A DNA stretch of 64,000 nt from Heliocidaris tuberculata. Taxonomy: Eukaryota > Echinodermata > Echinoidea > Camarodonta > Echinometridae. Below are positions 37,698-49,861 of the stretch, piece after piece. How positions within the stretch are numbered: the first letter of the stretch is position 1; each line of letters opens with the position of its first letter. The DNA lies in the NCBI GenBank assembly GCA_025618425.1, contig CM046841.1, forward strand, positions 11,108,654 to 11,172,653. The letters run 5' to 3'. The notes beneath the pieces were generated by a model, which ran no database searches, was not told where the DNA came from, and was given only the letters and a program-made list of their open reading frames with translations. The position numbers were made by a program, and so were the translations under genes.

Positions 37698-38265
37698 CAT
37701 AGGTCATCAAGCTGAATACATGGCTTTTTTCCTCGAAGAAGACAGTTTCCAGAACTTGCCACATGGAGTCGAAGATCTTTTCTCCTTCTGTTTCTTTAAC
37801 CTTCACCATCTCTTTCATCAGTCTTCCTATCTCCTCCTCTTCATCCTCCTCAGCATCATCAACTAACCCATCTGCTCCCAGCTGTCCACTCTTGAATCCA
37901 TCTTCTCTCCAACCATCATCATCCTCCCCAAGGGTGTCTTGTCTTTGTCCATCATCCTTGTTGCCATGGTAATCCTCCAGTCCCCCATCTCTTGGTTTCT
38001 CCCGAACCGCATCTTCTGTCTTAACCCCGTCGTCATAGTAATCATCATCTGCATCCACTTCCTCCATCTCCTCCTCGACGGTACTTTCCAGCTCCTCCCA
38101 TTCGGGGTCTCCTCCCTGTTCCTGTTGCCTAGCAACTGATTCCATCATCCTCCTCCTAGCTTCAAGTTCTTTCTGGACTTTAATCAGTTTGTTGACGGAA
38201 TCTGATCGCATCTGCCCTTCAGCATTGTCGGCAAAGTCATTGTCGTAGTACTGTAAAAGTTGTCT
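37698..38265 (-). CDS. Exon 11: acidic linker and lead-in to module B
   Basis: Residues 981-1169 plus one base. Acceptor tcttttctcag, donor CTATG|GTATGT. A predicted helical segment (KLIKVQKELEARRRMMESVA), long Asp/Glu runs (EEEMEEVDADDDYYDD; DDAEEDEEEE), then KIFDSMWQVLETVFFEEKSH and VFSLMTY, matching the helix plus beta strand 1 that precedes the glycine loop in modules A and C. Confidence 0.85.
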
Positions 38266-38686
38266 CTGAGAAAAGAGACAGACAGAGAGAGAAAGAGTCA
38301 ATGATTCCTGGTGTACAGGGATGAAAACATCACCGATGTTTGCCGAGATCAAACTATAATATTTCTTTGTTTACACGCTGCAGGACAGTTCAATTGATTG
38401 GAAATGTGTTTGCTGAATATTGTAAGTATTGAACACTACAAACAAAAATCATTTAAGTCAAATAATTAAGTAATTTCACAAGGTGTTTCAAAACCAAGAT
38501 TTATAGATGACAACGTCAAATATTAATGGTGATAAGTAAATTAAGTGCTACCTGAATATTCATTCATTGTCTCGCAGGTGTGATAGTATTATATCATGAT
38601 TCCTGATGTATATTCTACATGTATATTGTATACTCCTCAGACAAATGCTCTGTCATTAATGTGCTATTATAAATCAATCTCTTTAC

Positions 38687-39311
38687 CTGTTGATAACGAG
38701 ACTCCCCCATCGCCTTGCTCTTATCATCTCTGTCCCCTTCTCCCATCTCTGTTGCTCTTCTTGCAGTAATATGCACCGATGGTGTAAGAGGCTGTTGACT
38801 ACCTAGCGTTCTATCTCCACTTTTCGGAACATCCTCTTTGATGGCTCCCTGCAAGCTCTCCGCAGCTTGTCTGAACTGTTTCCTCCTCTGCTTCGGAAAC
38901 CTTCCCCCTCTTGAGGATTTCGCACTGTCCTTGACCGCCAGGCCATCACCCCTGATGCTCCAGTCTCGAACTTTATCATCAGCTGGGGCTATCTTGGAGT
39001 TTAGTCCGTCCTCCCCGCCTCCTGGCTGTTTCACTGTTTCATCCGCTCTTTCATGTCTTCTCCTCTCCACTCTTCTTCCGCCCGCTATTTCTTGAAGAAC
39101 TGCAGGGTCTTCATCACCGTCTTTCCTAGTTTGACCCTCTTGTCGCTTCTCTCCTTTCATCGCTTCCCAGCTTCTCTCATAGACAGGTGGATTTTCTTCA
39201 TCTCGGGTGAGGAGGAGGTTGCCCACGGCAACAAGCTTGGATGCAGACTGATCGTTGGAGGAGCGTGCATCCGTCTCTCTGTCCCAGTTGCTTCCAGGGA
39301 CTTGTGGATTT
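38687..39311 (-). CDS. Exon 10: charged linker
   Basis: Residues 772-980. Acceptor atactacag, donor CAACAG|GTAAAG. Highly charged Arg/Lys/Asp/Glu/Gly sequence (GRRVERRRHERADE, GGRFPKQRRKQFRQ) with no recognisable domain. The split codon joins exons 9 and 10 as R-N-P-Q-V. Confidence 0.85.
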
Positions 39312-39580
39312 CTGTAGTATGAAAAAATATATTTTGAAACCATAAAGAATGAAAATACTTTATATATACATGTATCACATCAAACACACATCTTCTGTCG
39401 GGAGCCATCTTGAAAGCCAGGAAGAGTGCATTCTGAAAGCCAATCAATGTTCATATTTCATGTCTTCCCAACATTTCATAAGAAAAGGATAACCCTCCCA
39501 TTTAAATAAAGATGTACCAAACAGTATGCTTAGGGTAACAGTTTAATCTAATGATAGAGCACATTTCATTCATAGCCTTG

Positions 39581-39729
39581 TATAGAGGGTTCTCACAAGC
39601 AGCCAGGCTGGAGGACAAACAATAAAAAACCTGTGTGTCAGACTATGAAAAGCCATTGTTGTCATGGTCTAGTGCACAGGTTTTTATTGTTATGTACTCC
39701 AGCATGACTGCTTGTGAGAACCCTCTATA
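39581..39729. mobile_element. Fold-back MITE with agagggttctcacaagcag ends
   Basis: Inverted ends of about 20 bp (agagggttctcacaagcag) flanked by ta; complementary internal arms acaataaaaacctgtg. In the intron between exons 9 and 10. Confidence 0.82.
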
Positions 39730-39832
39730 GCAAACATGTACTCGTATACATGTATTCACACACAACTCTTACATTTTCATCATTGCAGCACATTGATACA
39801 ACTTGCATGTTAATGGATCATCATCATCTCAC

Positions 39833-40710
39833 CTTTTAGCATTTGAGCCATCATCATTCTCTCGCTGCCATAGATCAGCCACCATGTCGACCTGACTCTT
39901 CATCATCACCTGCTGCCCCACCCCTCGGTAACCATCAAACTCCTTCCTGGCTCTCTCCCACTCCAGTGGTCTGTCACGCTGCCTCTGTTCAGCTTCCTCA
40001 TCTTCCATCCACCCTGCATCACGATGACTCCTCTGATGCATTGTGTTCACGCCATTCTGTGGTCCCACATTATACATGTTTGCGTCGGCATGGTTCAGCC
40101 CGTTCTGTAGTCCCAGAGTATTTGTGTTCGTGTCTGCATGGTTTAAACCCTTCTGTAGTCCTTCATCATTTGAATTTGTGTCTGCAAAGTCAACTTTCCC
40201 TTCCTTAGCCTTCGATGATTCCCCTACACTCTTGAAAGCTCTTTGGTTATTTTTTATTGCACTATGACTCCTCCCAACCCCATCCATTGATTGCCTCTCC
40301 TCTTCTCCCTGAAAACTAAGCTTCTCACTCCCCTTCCCATTCCTCAGTCTATTCTGCACTCCATCCCTATCTGCATAATCATTATGCATATTCAAACCAT
40401 CATTTGCATACACAGCATGCATATTCTGATTTGCACCATCTTTATTTGCATCCTTTGTATGCATATTCATGACCAAGTTCTGATCGTTGCTCTGCTGTGA
40501 TTGTAGTACTGCATTTTGTTGACCTTTCATCCTCTTTGAATCTTCTGCAACATTCCCATCCATATTCTCCACGTGCTGGTTATCCTTCAAAGACATCTTT
40601 TTCTCCATGGTTCCTGCTGATTTCTCCTTTTCTCCACTCAGGATGTTGGAGATGTCTAATTCTTGCTGAATTCTGTCATTCTCATAGATCACACTCTGGC
40701 AACTGGGTAG
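39833..40710 (-). CDS. Exon 9: low-complexity linker with 16-residue repeats
   Basis: Residues 480-771 plus two bases, the largest exon (878 bp). Acceptor ttctacag, donor AAAAG|GTGAGA. Rich in Asn, Gln, Asp, Glu, Lys and Met. Three consecutive 16-residue units (656-703) share the pattern D-[TA]-N-x(5)-[GP]-[LP]-Q-[NK]-G-[LV]-N, for example DTNTNTLGLQNGLNHA. A weaker similar block lies at about 565-600. Likely disordered. The long open frame on one strand across 878 bp supports coding. Confidence 0.85.
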
Positions 40711-42106
40711 CTGTAGAAGTAGTTAGGAAGCAAAGAAACGTAATCATATAATGATCTTACAGTAACTTTTCCTTTTTATATTCTGTTCTGGGTTTCCCAA
40801 ACACAAGCTCAGCCTTCCAGGTTTTTGCCTCCTCCTATTTTTGTAATATCTACTGTATTCGTCACTGTGCTAGCCATATTGTGCTGATCATGAGAGGGAA
40901 ATGAATGTGAATTTCAGTTCAATACAAGAAACATATAAATTTAAGGTAGAAATCATTATTTGAATAGCAGCAATCTGTGTAGTATTAATTCACCCAATAT
41001 TTCACATGTACATGTATGTATCAATAAGAATAAGTCATGCAAGATTTGAAGCTGCTATGTAGTGCAGCTCCTTGAAAAAAAGAGGAGAATGCCCCAGATA
41101 ATGCTTCATGCTACTGCAATATTTTTCACCCTCTACCAAAGCTATCATGGAATACAGAATGGAAAGAGAGAAAGAGACAGAGACACAATGGAATGAATAA
41201 AATAGAGAAATAGAGAGTGTGAGAAAAAGAAAGAGATTGAGAGAGACTTTAAAGTGACAGTAAATTGAAGCTCCTAATGCCACCATCTGTCAACAAGATT
41301 TGAAAATTGTCTGTGCCTCTAATTTTCCCATCATGCCCCATTCTAGTTTGTAAAAGCTTAGAATGTATCTGTGGGCAATTTTCCACATGTGCAACGTCAA
41401 AAATAATGGTTTTAAATATAAAATGTGCCTATTTTCCAAACATCTGTTTGTCAAAATTTTAAATAAAATGCACTTAATTTTCAAATTATGATCTCAATTT
41501 AGCCATTACAGTAAGATGGCGCTGTTCAAGTTTTGCCAGTTTAATGCCATTTTAAAAGAAATAATAAATGTTCATACTATGCTTTTCTGGCGATGGTCTG
41601 TGATTTATGTTAGATATTTCCTGATGCCCATGCTAAATTCTTACTAGAGAAAGTCAAGTTGTGCATTCATCAGTACTTACAATAAAACCTTATGTAGTCT
41701 TTCTAAGGAGGTGGTCTATATCTACAGGTTTCTTTAGCCCTAAATTAATCAGTTTTCCCTCCTCAAACTGGCAACAATCATTCCTTTTTTTCCCACTCCT
41801 TTATAGTTTAAAAGAAATAAAAATGTTTATCAATAGTGCTTATATATTTTACACCGCATTGCCAATTTAGAGACTTTAATGATTAATTACAATTAAATCA
41901 CTCTTATTTGTGAATTGCCTAATGTCCTGCAAATAGACTCCAAATTTTCTGTGATTTTTGCTCTTTCTGCTCATGTATAATGTTTAATTCCTAGCATTCT
42001 GGATCAAAAGATAATGCAAAAACATCACTAAAAGGAGACACTGTACTGCTATGGGTTAGTACAGGATTCAACACTATTTAAGGGGGAAAAAATTTGTGGT
42101 CTTTAT

Positions 42107-42262
42107 CAGGGGCGGATCCAGGATTTTGTAAAAGAGGGGGCACAGAGCCGGAAAAGTACACAATTAAGGGGGATTTTTTTTCATTGTGTACTTGAGGCAT
42201 GCCAGTTGGGTTTTAAAAGAGGGAGCACAGGCCGGTTTTCCCCCTATGTAGAACCGCCACTG
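42107..42262. mobile_element. hAT-type MITE, 156 bp
   Basis: Ends caggggcggatcc / gaaccgccactg with the 8-bp duplication gtctttat at 42099-42106 and 42263-42270, the length expected for hAT elements. 70 bp from exon 8. Confidence 0.85.
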
Positions 42263-42332
42263 GTCTTTATAGACAGGTGGTCTTTCTACACCGGTGTGGC
42301 TAAAGCAGATTTGGCTGTTACCATATTCTTAC

Positions 42333-42559
42333 CTCTGAATGTATCATTAATTGTTTGTTGGTCACTAGGACATTCCTAGCCAGTCTCTCTGGGTTGTAGT
42401 CCATCTCGAGAAGAGGTACTATCAGCTTCTCAAAACTAGATCCAACAAGGTCTGTCGAGAGAATAGAATCAAAGCTACTTTTCAACTGTTTATTGGCTAT
42501 GGATTGCACCCTATACTGGCATATCTTATGGGGTAAACTGTAGGTGTGACATAAGTTAA
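42333..42559 (-). CDS. Exon 8: end of module A
   Basis: Residues 404-479. Donor CAGAG|GTAAGA, phase 0 out. The acceptor is least certain: gccacag|TT at 42560-42561 fits the phase-1 donor of exon 7 and gives 75 full codons plus the split one. Other AG sites upstream and downstream fail on phase or consensus. The product is helical (SFDSILSTDLVGSSFEKLIV, NPERLARNVLVTNKQL). Confidence 0.65.
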
Positions 42560-43156
42560 CTGTGGCAGTCCCCTGTTTGTTCTATTAGTCAACCACAGAC
42601 AGTAAAGAGTTCACATATACATTTTTACATTATTGTGAAAGTAATGCAAAACCAAAACAAAAATACTGCAAATTGGAGAAAAGAAATGATTACTTTGTAT
42701 TTATTGTATAATTGAAATAAAAATGGCAAAGTACACTATACATGTATATTCCCATACAAAATCAACATGTTTGCAAAAGTTGCTTGTAGCAACGACTGTC
42801 ATGATAATCGCAAAAGCATCATGTTCAAAAGATAGATCCAGATTACTATTATTATTGGTATCATTACATAAATAATGATTTTAAATTTACACATTTGTGC
42901 AACAAAATAAAGGGATTAGAGCCTTATCAGTTAAGAGAAGGCATTTTGTCTGTAAGTGACATTGAATATTTTATAGTAGGCGACCAATGCAACCAAATTT
43001 TATCAAATTTCAACTCCTTCAGTGATGTCCTTTACAATGAAACATAAAATAGCTCTCTTCAATTAAATAATCATTTCCTACAGGCCTTCAAACTTTCAAA
43101 ATTTGTCAAATGTCCGTCCGTGATTAACTGATCAGGCTCATTAAGACAACACTCAC

Positions 43157-43277
43157 TCAGTTGAAGTAATGTGCTGAGCAGGAGACCGGTTCTCTGGAAT
43201 CGGACTACCTTGTGTTGGGAAGCACCTACAGTTATCTCCTCAGTCCCATTAACTGTCCTGTATGTCATGCTGCAATC
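43157..43277 (-). CDS. Exon 7: module A
   Basis: Residues 364-403 plus one base. Acceptor cacgtag, strong donor CTGA|GTGAGTG. Encodes DCSMTYRTVNGTEEITVGAS and VVRFQRTGLLLSTLLQL, corresponding to MDCSGSLAWFKRD and GGAIRLQSLLSLGL in module B. One N-G-T sequon. An open frame continues past the donor to 43071, but the donor is near-perfect and fits the phase of the next exon. Confidence 0.72.
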
Positions 43278-44282
43278 CTACGTGTAGGAAATCAAAGACA
43301 AAAATATATCCACATGTGTAGGAGGAATTAAAAGTTTGAAGCGAGGCATTTTCAACAAGTAAATTAGGACTATTGTTCACTCAAGCTAAACAGGAAAATT
43401 TGTTTTACACCTCTATAAGAAAATCATAGAATGTATTATTTCTAATCATGCTTAATCTAATCATTCAAGTAATGCCAGAAGCAAATTTTGACATACTGAT
43501 GATCTTGTTCATGAAAACAACATTAGGTTTCAATGAAGACACTTGCCTATCTTCTTGAAATTAAAAACAGTTCGTGAATTATGACCACTGATCTTATGGC
43601 TCACTTGCCATATCTAAACAGATCAGAGTTGGAAAAAATAATGATGAAAAAAAAAAAAAATTATTTCATATAAATCTATTTAATTGATTTTGGGGAGGTC
43701 ATTGTCCTAGATTTTGCTCCTATTGAAAGAAATTGATATTAGACCTAAAAAAAAAATAATTAAAAAAAAACCCAAAATAATCTGACATTACTTGGAGAAC
43801 AAAAACTTTTACTTGGATGAATTTTTTTAGTTAAAAATTTAATAATTTTTAGTGATATTTTTTCATTTTTTTTTTTTTTTTTTTTTTTTGGGGGGGGGTT
43901 GCATCAACGACAAAATTACTTAAGTATTTCTTTGTTTTCGATTTAAATTGTGCCACCCTGAAGCAGATAAAAATCCATAATTGACCTAACAAAAGTAAAC
44001 AAACTGTGAGATAATCAAATTAAAATATAACCTTCATGTACATATTCCTAGATAACGATTATGATGTATTGCCAATATACAAGTTTCACCTGCCCTACTT
44101 AAATAATGTACTACCAGGTTCATTTGGTCACTGGTCAGTTATACTTGCTAAATGGTATTTAATGGGAGTTTCAGTTTTGTTAAAGACAATACTAAAGTGT
44201 TTTACGACCTCTTCATTGATTGGTAATAGAAACTGATATACATGAATTACCTCCCTTGTAGAGTGTATATCGGGCTAATTAA

Positions 44283-44866
44283 AGGGCAATCCAATCTTGG
44301 TAATAAGATGATTTGTGTGAAAGCAGAAAAATAAGAAAAACAGGATGGTGAAAGTTTGAAAGAAATCGGACAAGGAATAAGAAAGTTATGGATGTTTGAA
44401 AATTGAGATCACTACATCTATGCGAATCTCAAATTGGCAATTTGGTGATTCGATTGTGACATTTTTGTGGACAACTCTCCCATTTGTTGTACACAAAAAT
44501 ATCATTAATTTGCAGTTTTCTTCGAGGCGCTTTTATCCTCGGGGCAGTACTCAAAATATATTGGAGATAGCATATTTTTATAGGTCCTCATGAAAGAAAA
44601 AGATCCTACTGAGTAATACATTTTGAAAAAAATGACATTTTAGTCATTTTGTGTGTTGGAGCGAATGGGGGAGTTGTCCACAGCTACATCACAGTGACAT
44701 TACCTATTCGGCCAATTTGAAATTCCCATATGTATAGTGATTACAACTTTCAAAAATTCATAACTTTCTTATTGCTTGTCCGATTTCGTTCAGACTTTCA
44801 CCAATCTGCTTCTCTGATTTTTCCTCTTTCTTTCAAAGCAACTTGCTGTTAAGGTTGGATTTCCCT
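44283..44866. mobile_element. TTAA-type MITE, same superfamily, 584 bp
   Basis: Ends aaagggcaatcca / tggatttccctttaa, TTAA on both sides (44279-44282, 44867-44870), and long complementary arms (gaataagaaagttatg versus cataactttcttattg). In the intron between exons 6 and 7. Confidence 0.82.
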
Positions 44867-45382
44867 TTAAGAAAGGGTCATTCAACGTCAATGAAAGGTC
44901 TCGATTTTGGATACTAAATATGTATGTAGTTCCTGGTCAGTCACACTTTGAAGGCCACTTATAGCAGTTTCAATTTTTGCTAAAGTTGGTAGCTTTAACT
45001 TATATTTTTAAGGGATTTTGACTAGAAACTGCTAAAAAAATAACACGATGCATGTGCACTGACATGTCGCTGAGTGCCCAGCAGAAGGGCGCAAATATAA
45101 ATTTCAAATTTATCAATTTTGTAGTTTTGTGAACTCTGCAGTTTTTGCAATGAAAGGATGAAGAATTACACATGTACATGTAATGTAGAGAAGATATCTT
45201 CAATGAATAATTTAGACCATGTACAGACTGGAATGTGCAATAGAGATGTACACTGACAGAGTCAAATGAACGTCAAAGCATTAAAACGCATATATTTTAA
45301 TTTTTCAAATATTTCTATTTTCTGTACATTCATTTACAACCTTCAGCTGGGCACACAATGATTTGAACCAACTCAATTTTAC

Positions 45383-45571
45383 CTCAAGCGTTTCTCCGCA
45401 GCAATACCGACGGGTCAGAGGTCGCTGACCTTCGATAAGTGTGACCTTCGTAAGGGTCGGCAGGTCCCACGGATCCATGGTCATGCCAGAGATTGCACAC
45501 GTCACGTCCATAGAAGAGCACGCCCTCTCTGCCATATTTTGGACACTGCTCCATGAATGCATGTATGATGC
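45383..45571 (-). CDS. Exon 6: module A, beta-rich segment
   Basis: Residues 301-363. Acceptor cctcgtag. I end the exon at CTTGAG|GTAAAA because the consensus is better and the cut then falls where modules B and C also have a phase-0 intron (ETLE|DCS, FYRQ|VTMDCS, LLKE|VDHH). A second in-frame donor 45 bases on (GTT|GTAAAT, to 45338) would add 15 residues. Cys-rich: C-A-I-S-G and RRYCCGE. Confidence 0.7.
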
Positions 45572-45759
45572 CTACGAGGAGAGAGACACCATGAGCTCAA
45601 ATTAATATTGAAATTGTTTAGAAGTGTTCTCCTGTGTATAAATCTACTCTACGACATTCAAATAATCAATGCATCTTGAGAGTTTCATGCAACTACATGT
45701 ATCTCCATGTACTTCTAAAGAGCACTCAAATTCAAAACAAGGTTCGCTTTCATTTTTAA

Positions 45760-46132
45760 AGGTAAAGTTGAGTTTTGGTCATGAGACTGAATTCTCAAAG
45801 AAACTGTCTCAAAGCCATTGGGAAAGGTTGATTATATAGCACGTAACAATTGGTGTATGCTGTGAGGTTTTGGAATAACCAAAATGATAAGATATTGACT
45901 CAATCCTGCTGAGAGTGACATGCACAGCACACAGAAATATGTATACGGGACTACACACAAATGTTCGGCCTGAACATTTCAGCTGTTTCTTGTCATATTT
46001 TGAAAGTGAGGGCATTTGAAGAGCAATCCTTTTTAGGGGACATTTCTACTATGATAATCTTCCAAACTAACAGAAAAAAAATGAGAAAGCTCACAAATTA
46101 TTTTTTACCATTCCCAGAACTCAACCTTCTCT
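45760..46132 (+). mobile_element. ttcggnccgaa MITE family
   Basis: TTAA at 45756-45759 and 46133-46136; core diverged (gttcggcctgaac). Close to exon 6. Confidence 0.8.
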
Positions 46133-46840
46133 TTAAAAAGAAAGTAAAATTGAAATTCCGTGCAAACTCCATCATAATATGACATTTTTTGGAAATCAAA
46201 CAAAGTAGAACACATACTTCTAATTGTTGGTAAAATACAAAAAAATGACTTCAGAATCATGCAATATACATGCACAGGCACAATAATACTAACATTTGCA
46301 GGGTATCATCAATAGTTTAAAGACCTACATGTACATGTACCTCTCCACACGGTAAATTCCATGGTTCAGTTAAATATGCATAATTACTTTGTAATTCCTA
46401 ATTTGTAATGTTGTCTGTGTATAATTTCATAACTTTATTTAATCTTATAACTCTGTCAAGTTTATACATTGTATTTCTATAGGTTCTTATTCTCATGATT
46501 ATTACTTAAGTTTTTCCTCATAAGTCCTTTGTTTATTTCACCTTTCAATTATATAAAGCACTTAGAAACAAAATGAACATTGAGTGTTTTAAGCACTATT
46601 CAATGGTGCTTCACAAATAAGACTACAACCTCTCCAGGAGTTGAAACCAATGATGAAATGTTAGCAAATACAAAAGTGTAACAGGACAGAGAACAAAGCA
46701 GAAATGTATATTTATCTTAATTGATAGGATACCAATCTTGCTATGCAATGTCTTTAGTGTATACATGTATACGTAAGTACACATACACATAGATAGGAAA
46801 TCCAACAAAAGACCTTTAGGTTACATGTACATGGTAATAT

Positions 46841-47146
46841 TAACCCATTCCAAGCCGTTGGCGGCAAGTCCTGTCCAAGATTTTGAGCGTTGCAAAATGT
46901 GTTTGAACCAAAACTTTGGGCTTAGAATGCTTACATGTATACATGTATATTTTTCTTCCTAAAACAGTAATATGTACAGGTCTACTGTACATGTATGTAC
47001 CTTCAATGTGAACTATTATTCCCATCAAAGTCACAATTTAATAATAAACAATATCATTATAAGTCTAACTTTAATAATCTATTGAAAGACAAAAAAAGAG
47101 AAATTTATTACAATTGTTCAAAAACTTGGTGGCATAGGGGTAGTTT
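46841..47146 (+). mobile_element. TTAACCC-end MITE, diverged copy
   Basis: ttaacccattccaagccgtt-ggcggcaa start and ggtggcataggggtagttta end. Confidence 0.65.
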
Positions 47147-48311
47147 AATGTGATGTTTGATAGAAAATGAAGCAAAAATTTACACCTGCTGTAGGCGGTT
47201 TAAGCAAGGTGTGAGAAAATAAATCTAAAACATGTTCTTTAAAGGTTTTCATGAGGAAATAATAGTATTACTTCCAAAGTTATACCAAGTAGAGTACTCC
47301 TTAAAAGGACTGTTGAGTGTTCTTTCTTGGATGAACCAGTTCTTTAAAAAAAAATCAAGTTATGAGTTGACAGAATGAGGAAGATAGTATTTACTAGGAG
47401 TAAAAAAAGACCATTTTCTTTCAAAAATCATGGTCATCATTTCAGACATTGTGGACCCCTTTGAAAACCAACTATTGTTGAAAGGGCAACTTACATGTAC
47501 CCCATATGTGGAACAAATAGGGGGGAAATGTGAACTCTCTCCTTTATTCTCCTGCCTCTTTTTCTTTCTATGCATAAACTCATCTTCTTTAATTTTTCTC
47601 AATCCAGTATTGAATATCAATTTTTTAAAAGATAGATAAATACATGTACCAGCATAATATTACAGCTGTCAACATATGCTGCAAACACTTTTAATTGAAA
47701 TTTGAGACAACAGCAGCTACATATAGCTTTTGAATGATAAAATAACCATACATTTAGTCATGTACATGTACTTTTAACCATCAAAATACCATATGGCATC
47801 CAAGTCTACAAATGACTGATCTAAGATGTTAGATTGGCAGGCAAAAAAATTAAGGATACACGTTATGTAAAGCTAACACTATTCCGGTGAATTAAATATT
47901 CCACATTCCTTTTTTTATATTCTAAGTTGAGTATGAAAAAACACAAGTTTGAAAAGATTATGTAAATCGAGGTTTTTTTGTGAAGATTACATTCTTTTAG
48001 ATTTCAAGTTTATCAAAAACAAACAATATCAAAGTTGTACCTAGCTTTTGTAGTTTTTGACAAGGGTAATATAGGAATGTACTCTTTTTCAGATTTTAAC
48101 TTCATATATGTATAACACAAACAATAACAATTTTTTTTCTGTACCTTTATACCAGTAATTATTTTACAAGAGAATCGGTATTAAAAATGTTGATTAGTTT
48201 CTTAGAACTAAGAAAGAAGTATCCCTCATAGTTTTGAATAAAAATGGTCAACATTTAACAAGGGATAAATAAAAAAGTTGTCTACTCAGGGCTGGAAGGG
48301 CATTCCTTTAA

Positions 48312-48735
48312 CCTTTTCGAGACAATTGCATGAGCACAATTTGTGGTTTGCCTCAATAACTTTTGATTCAGAGCTCTAATATATATATATATACTAGATG
48401 CATGAGTAGAAAGAGCAAAGTTAACGTTTCTGCACAAACTATGTCCATTCTTGTTGCATGACCATACTGCGTTTGATGCCAGGAATTTAAAAAACAAGAA
48501 TAAGCATTAAAATTCTCAAATTGGCAACACATTGAGACATGCAAAATTATTGTTTTTTATCCCAATTGGCAATTTTTTAAAATCTTTTTGACAAAATTAA
48601 TAACCGTGTATATTGTTTTCAAAGACATTACACCTTATTAGAACCATGTAGCACTAAAAAAAAATACTATTGCTGCCAATTTGAAGAACAAAATGTGATC
48701 AATTTAGTTCTCAAACAATTCCTGTCCTGAAAGAG
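48312..48735 (+). mobile_element. TTAACCCTTTC-end MITE
   Basis: Plus copy with TTAA at 48308-48311 and 48736-48739, in the intron between exons 5 and 6. Contains a short (ta)n. Confidence 0.8.
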
Positions 48736-49231
48736 TTAACACAGAGTTAACACCTTTTTGGCTCTCAACATACATGTACATTGGTACGTAATGTCGATTT
48801 TAAAAGAGAATAAGAGAAATACTGTTACAGTATGAATAACTCCGAAATATTAGATATCACAATATAAACTACAGGATAACTTTTGAACCAAGTTAATGAT
48901 AATGTTCAGTACAGTCTACATGTATATTGTATTACTGAATAAGCTACAGGTATTATTTTCAGCAGGGTTTGATTTTCATGAATGTCATGAATTGTTGTAG
49001 GGGCACTAATCTAACATTACCTAACAACATGTAAAAATGGGCTGGCAATGGATGTACTGTAAACATTTATTGTTAGTACTTAGCCTGTTTTAATCAAAGC
49101 GCAAATAACAATTCGTGAAAATGTCTGTGTCCCTATTATCTGCAAAAATATAATATATGTACCCGGTACTTATATCAATGCATATAGTAAGAAATCTGGC
49201 TACTGTCTGCTAATCTACTCAGACTTTTTTG

Positions 49232-49644
49232 TTGACCCATTCATGACAGGAATTATGACAGGAATTCACGACAGGGCTAAATTGATCACATTTTGTTCTT
49301 CAAATTGGCAACAATTATATTTTTTCTATAAATGCTACATGGTTCTAATGAAATGCAATGTCTCTGAAATCAACATACATGTACAATGTTAGGAACTTTG
49401 TTGAAAAGTTCAAAAATTGCCAATTTTGATTAAAAAAAAAAAAAAAAAGATTTTGAAACCTTTCAATGTGTTGCCAATTTATGGATTTTAAAGCTTCTCC
49501 TTTTAAAAATTCCTGGCATGAAATGCAATAGGTCAAGTTTTTGCTCTTGCTACTCATGCATCTGGTATATTTTTTTACGGCTCTGAATCAAAAGTTATTG
49601 AGCCAAACCACACAATGTGGTCAGTTACCTCGAAAGGGTTTTTT
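49232..49644 (-). mobile_element. TTAACCCTTTC-end MITE
   Basis: Minus copy; its tail abuts exon 5 within about 75 bp. The left end is degraded. Confidence 0.72.
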
Positions 49645-49717
49645 TTAATTTAAAAGCTAAATCGTACCAGTAGCATGCATACATGTGTTTGAATGCTTGT
49701 AATGCTGTCATACTCAC

Positions 49718-49861
49718 AGTGTACTTATCTCCAGATGGTGCAGCTATGTAAGTCTCCTTGGCTAAGAGGATAACTTGCCCTAATAACTTCTCAAACTCAT
49801 GGGGCAAATTATCTCCAATCAACGCGGTCAGGTTACTAAGGAGAATGGAGCCAAAAAATAC
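49718..49861 (-). CDS. Exon 5: module A, hydrophobic helical segment
   Basis: Residues 253-300, exactly 48 codons, phase 0 both sides (acceptor cctttgaag, donor ACT|GTGAGT). VFFGSILLSNLTALIGDNLP and LLGQVILLAKETYIAAPSG align with exon 14 (VLGLATFQKIATYGTSFP, LLALSQTTFIEVPHP) and exon 19. One N-L-T sequon. Confidence 0.85.

Noticed and set aside
37763..39322. Plus-strand open frames opposite exons 10 and 11 (Ser/Pro/Leu-rich)
   Set aside because: They are antisense shadows of the charged linker exons, which have proper splice sites and phase on the minus strand.
39843..40500. Plus-strand frames of up to 121 codons opposite exon 9
   Set aside because: Shadow of a long low-complexity exon; no homology or splice logic on the plus strand.
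43071..43156. Continuation of exon 7 to its stop
   Set aside because: A strong GTGAGTG donor precedes it and the spliced phase continues into exon 8.
45338..45382. Longer version of exon 6 using donor GTT|GTAAAT
   Set aside because: Weaker donor and breaks the shared intron position of the three modules; kept as an alternative.
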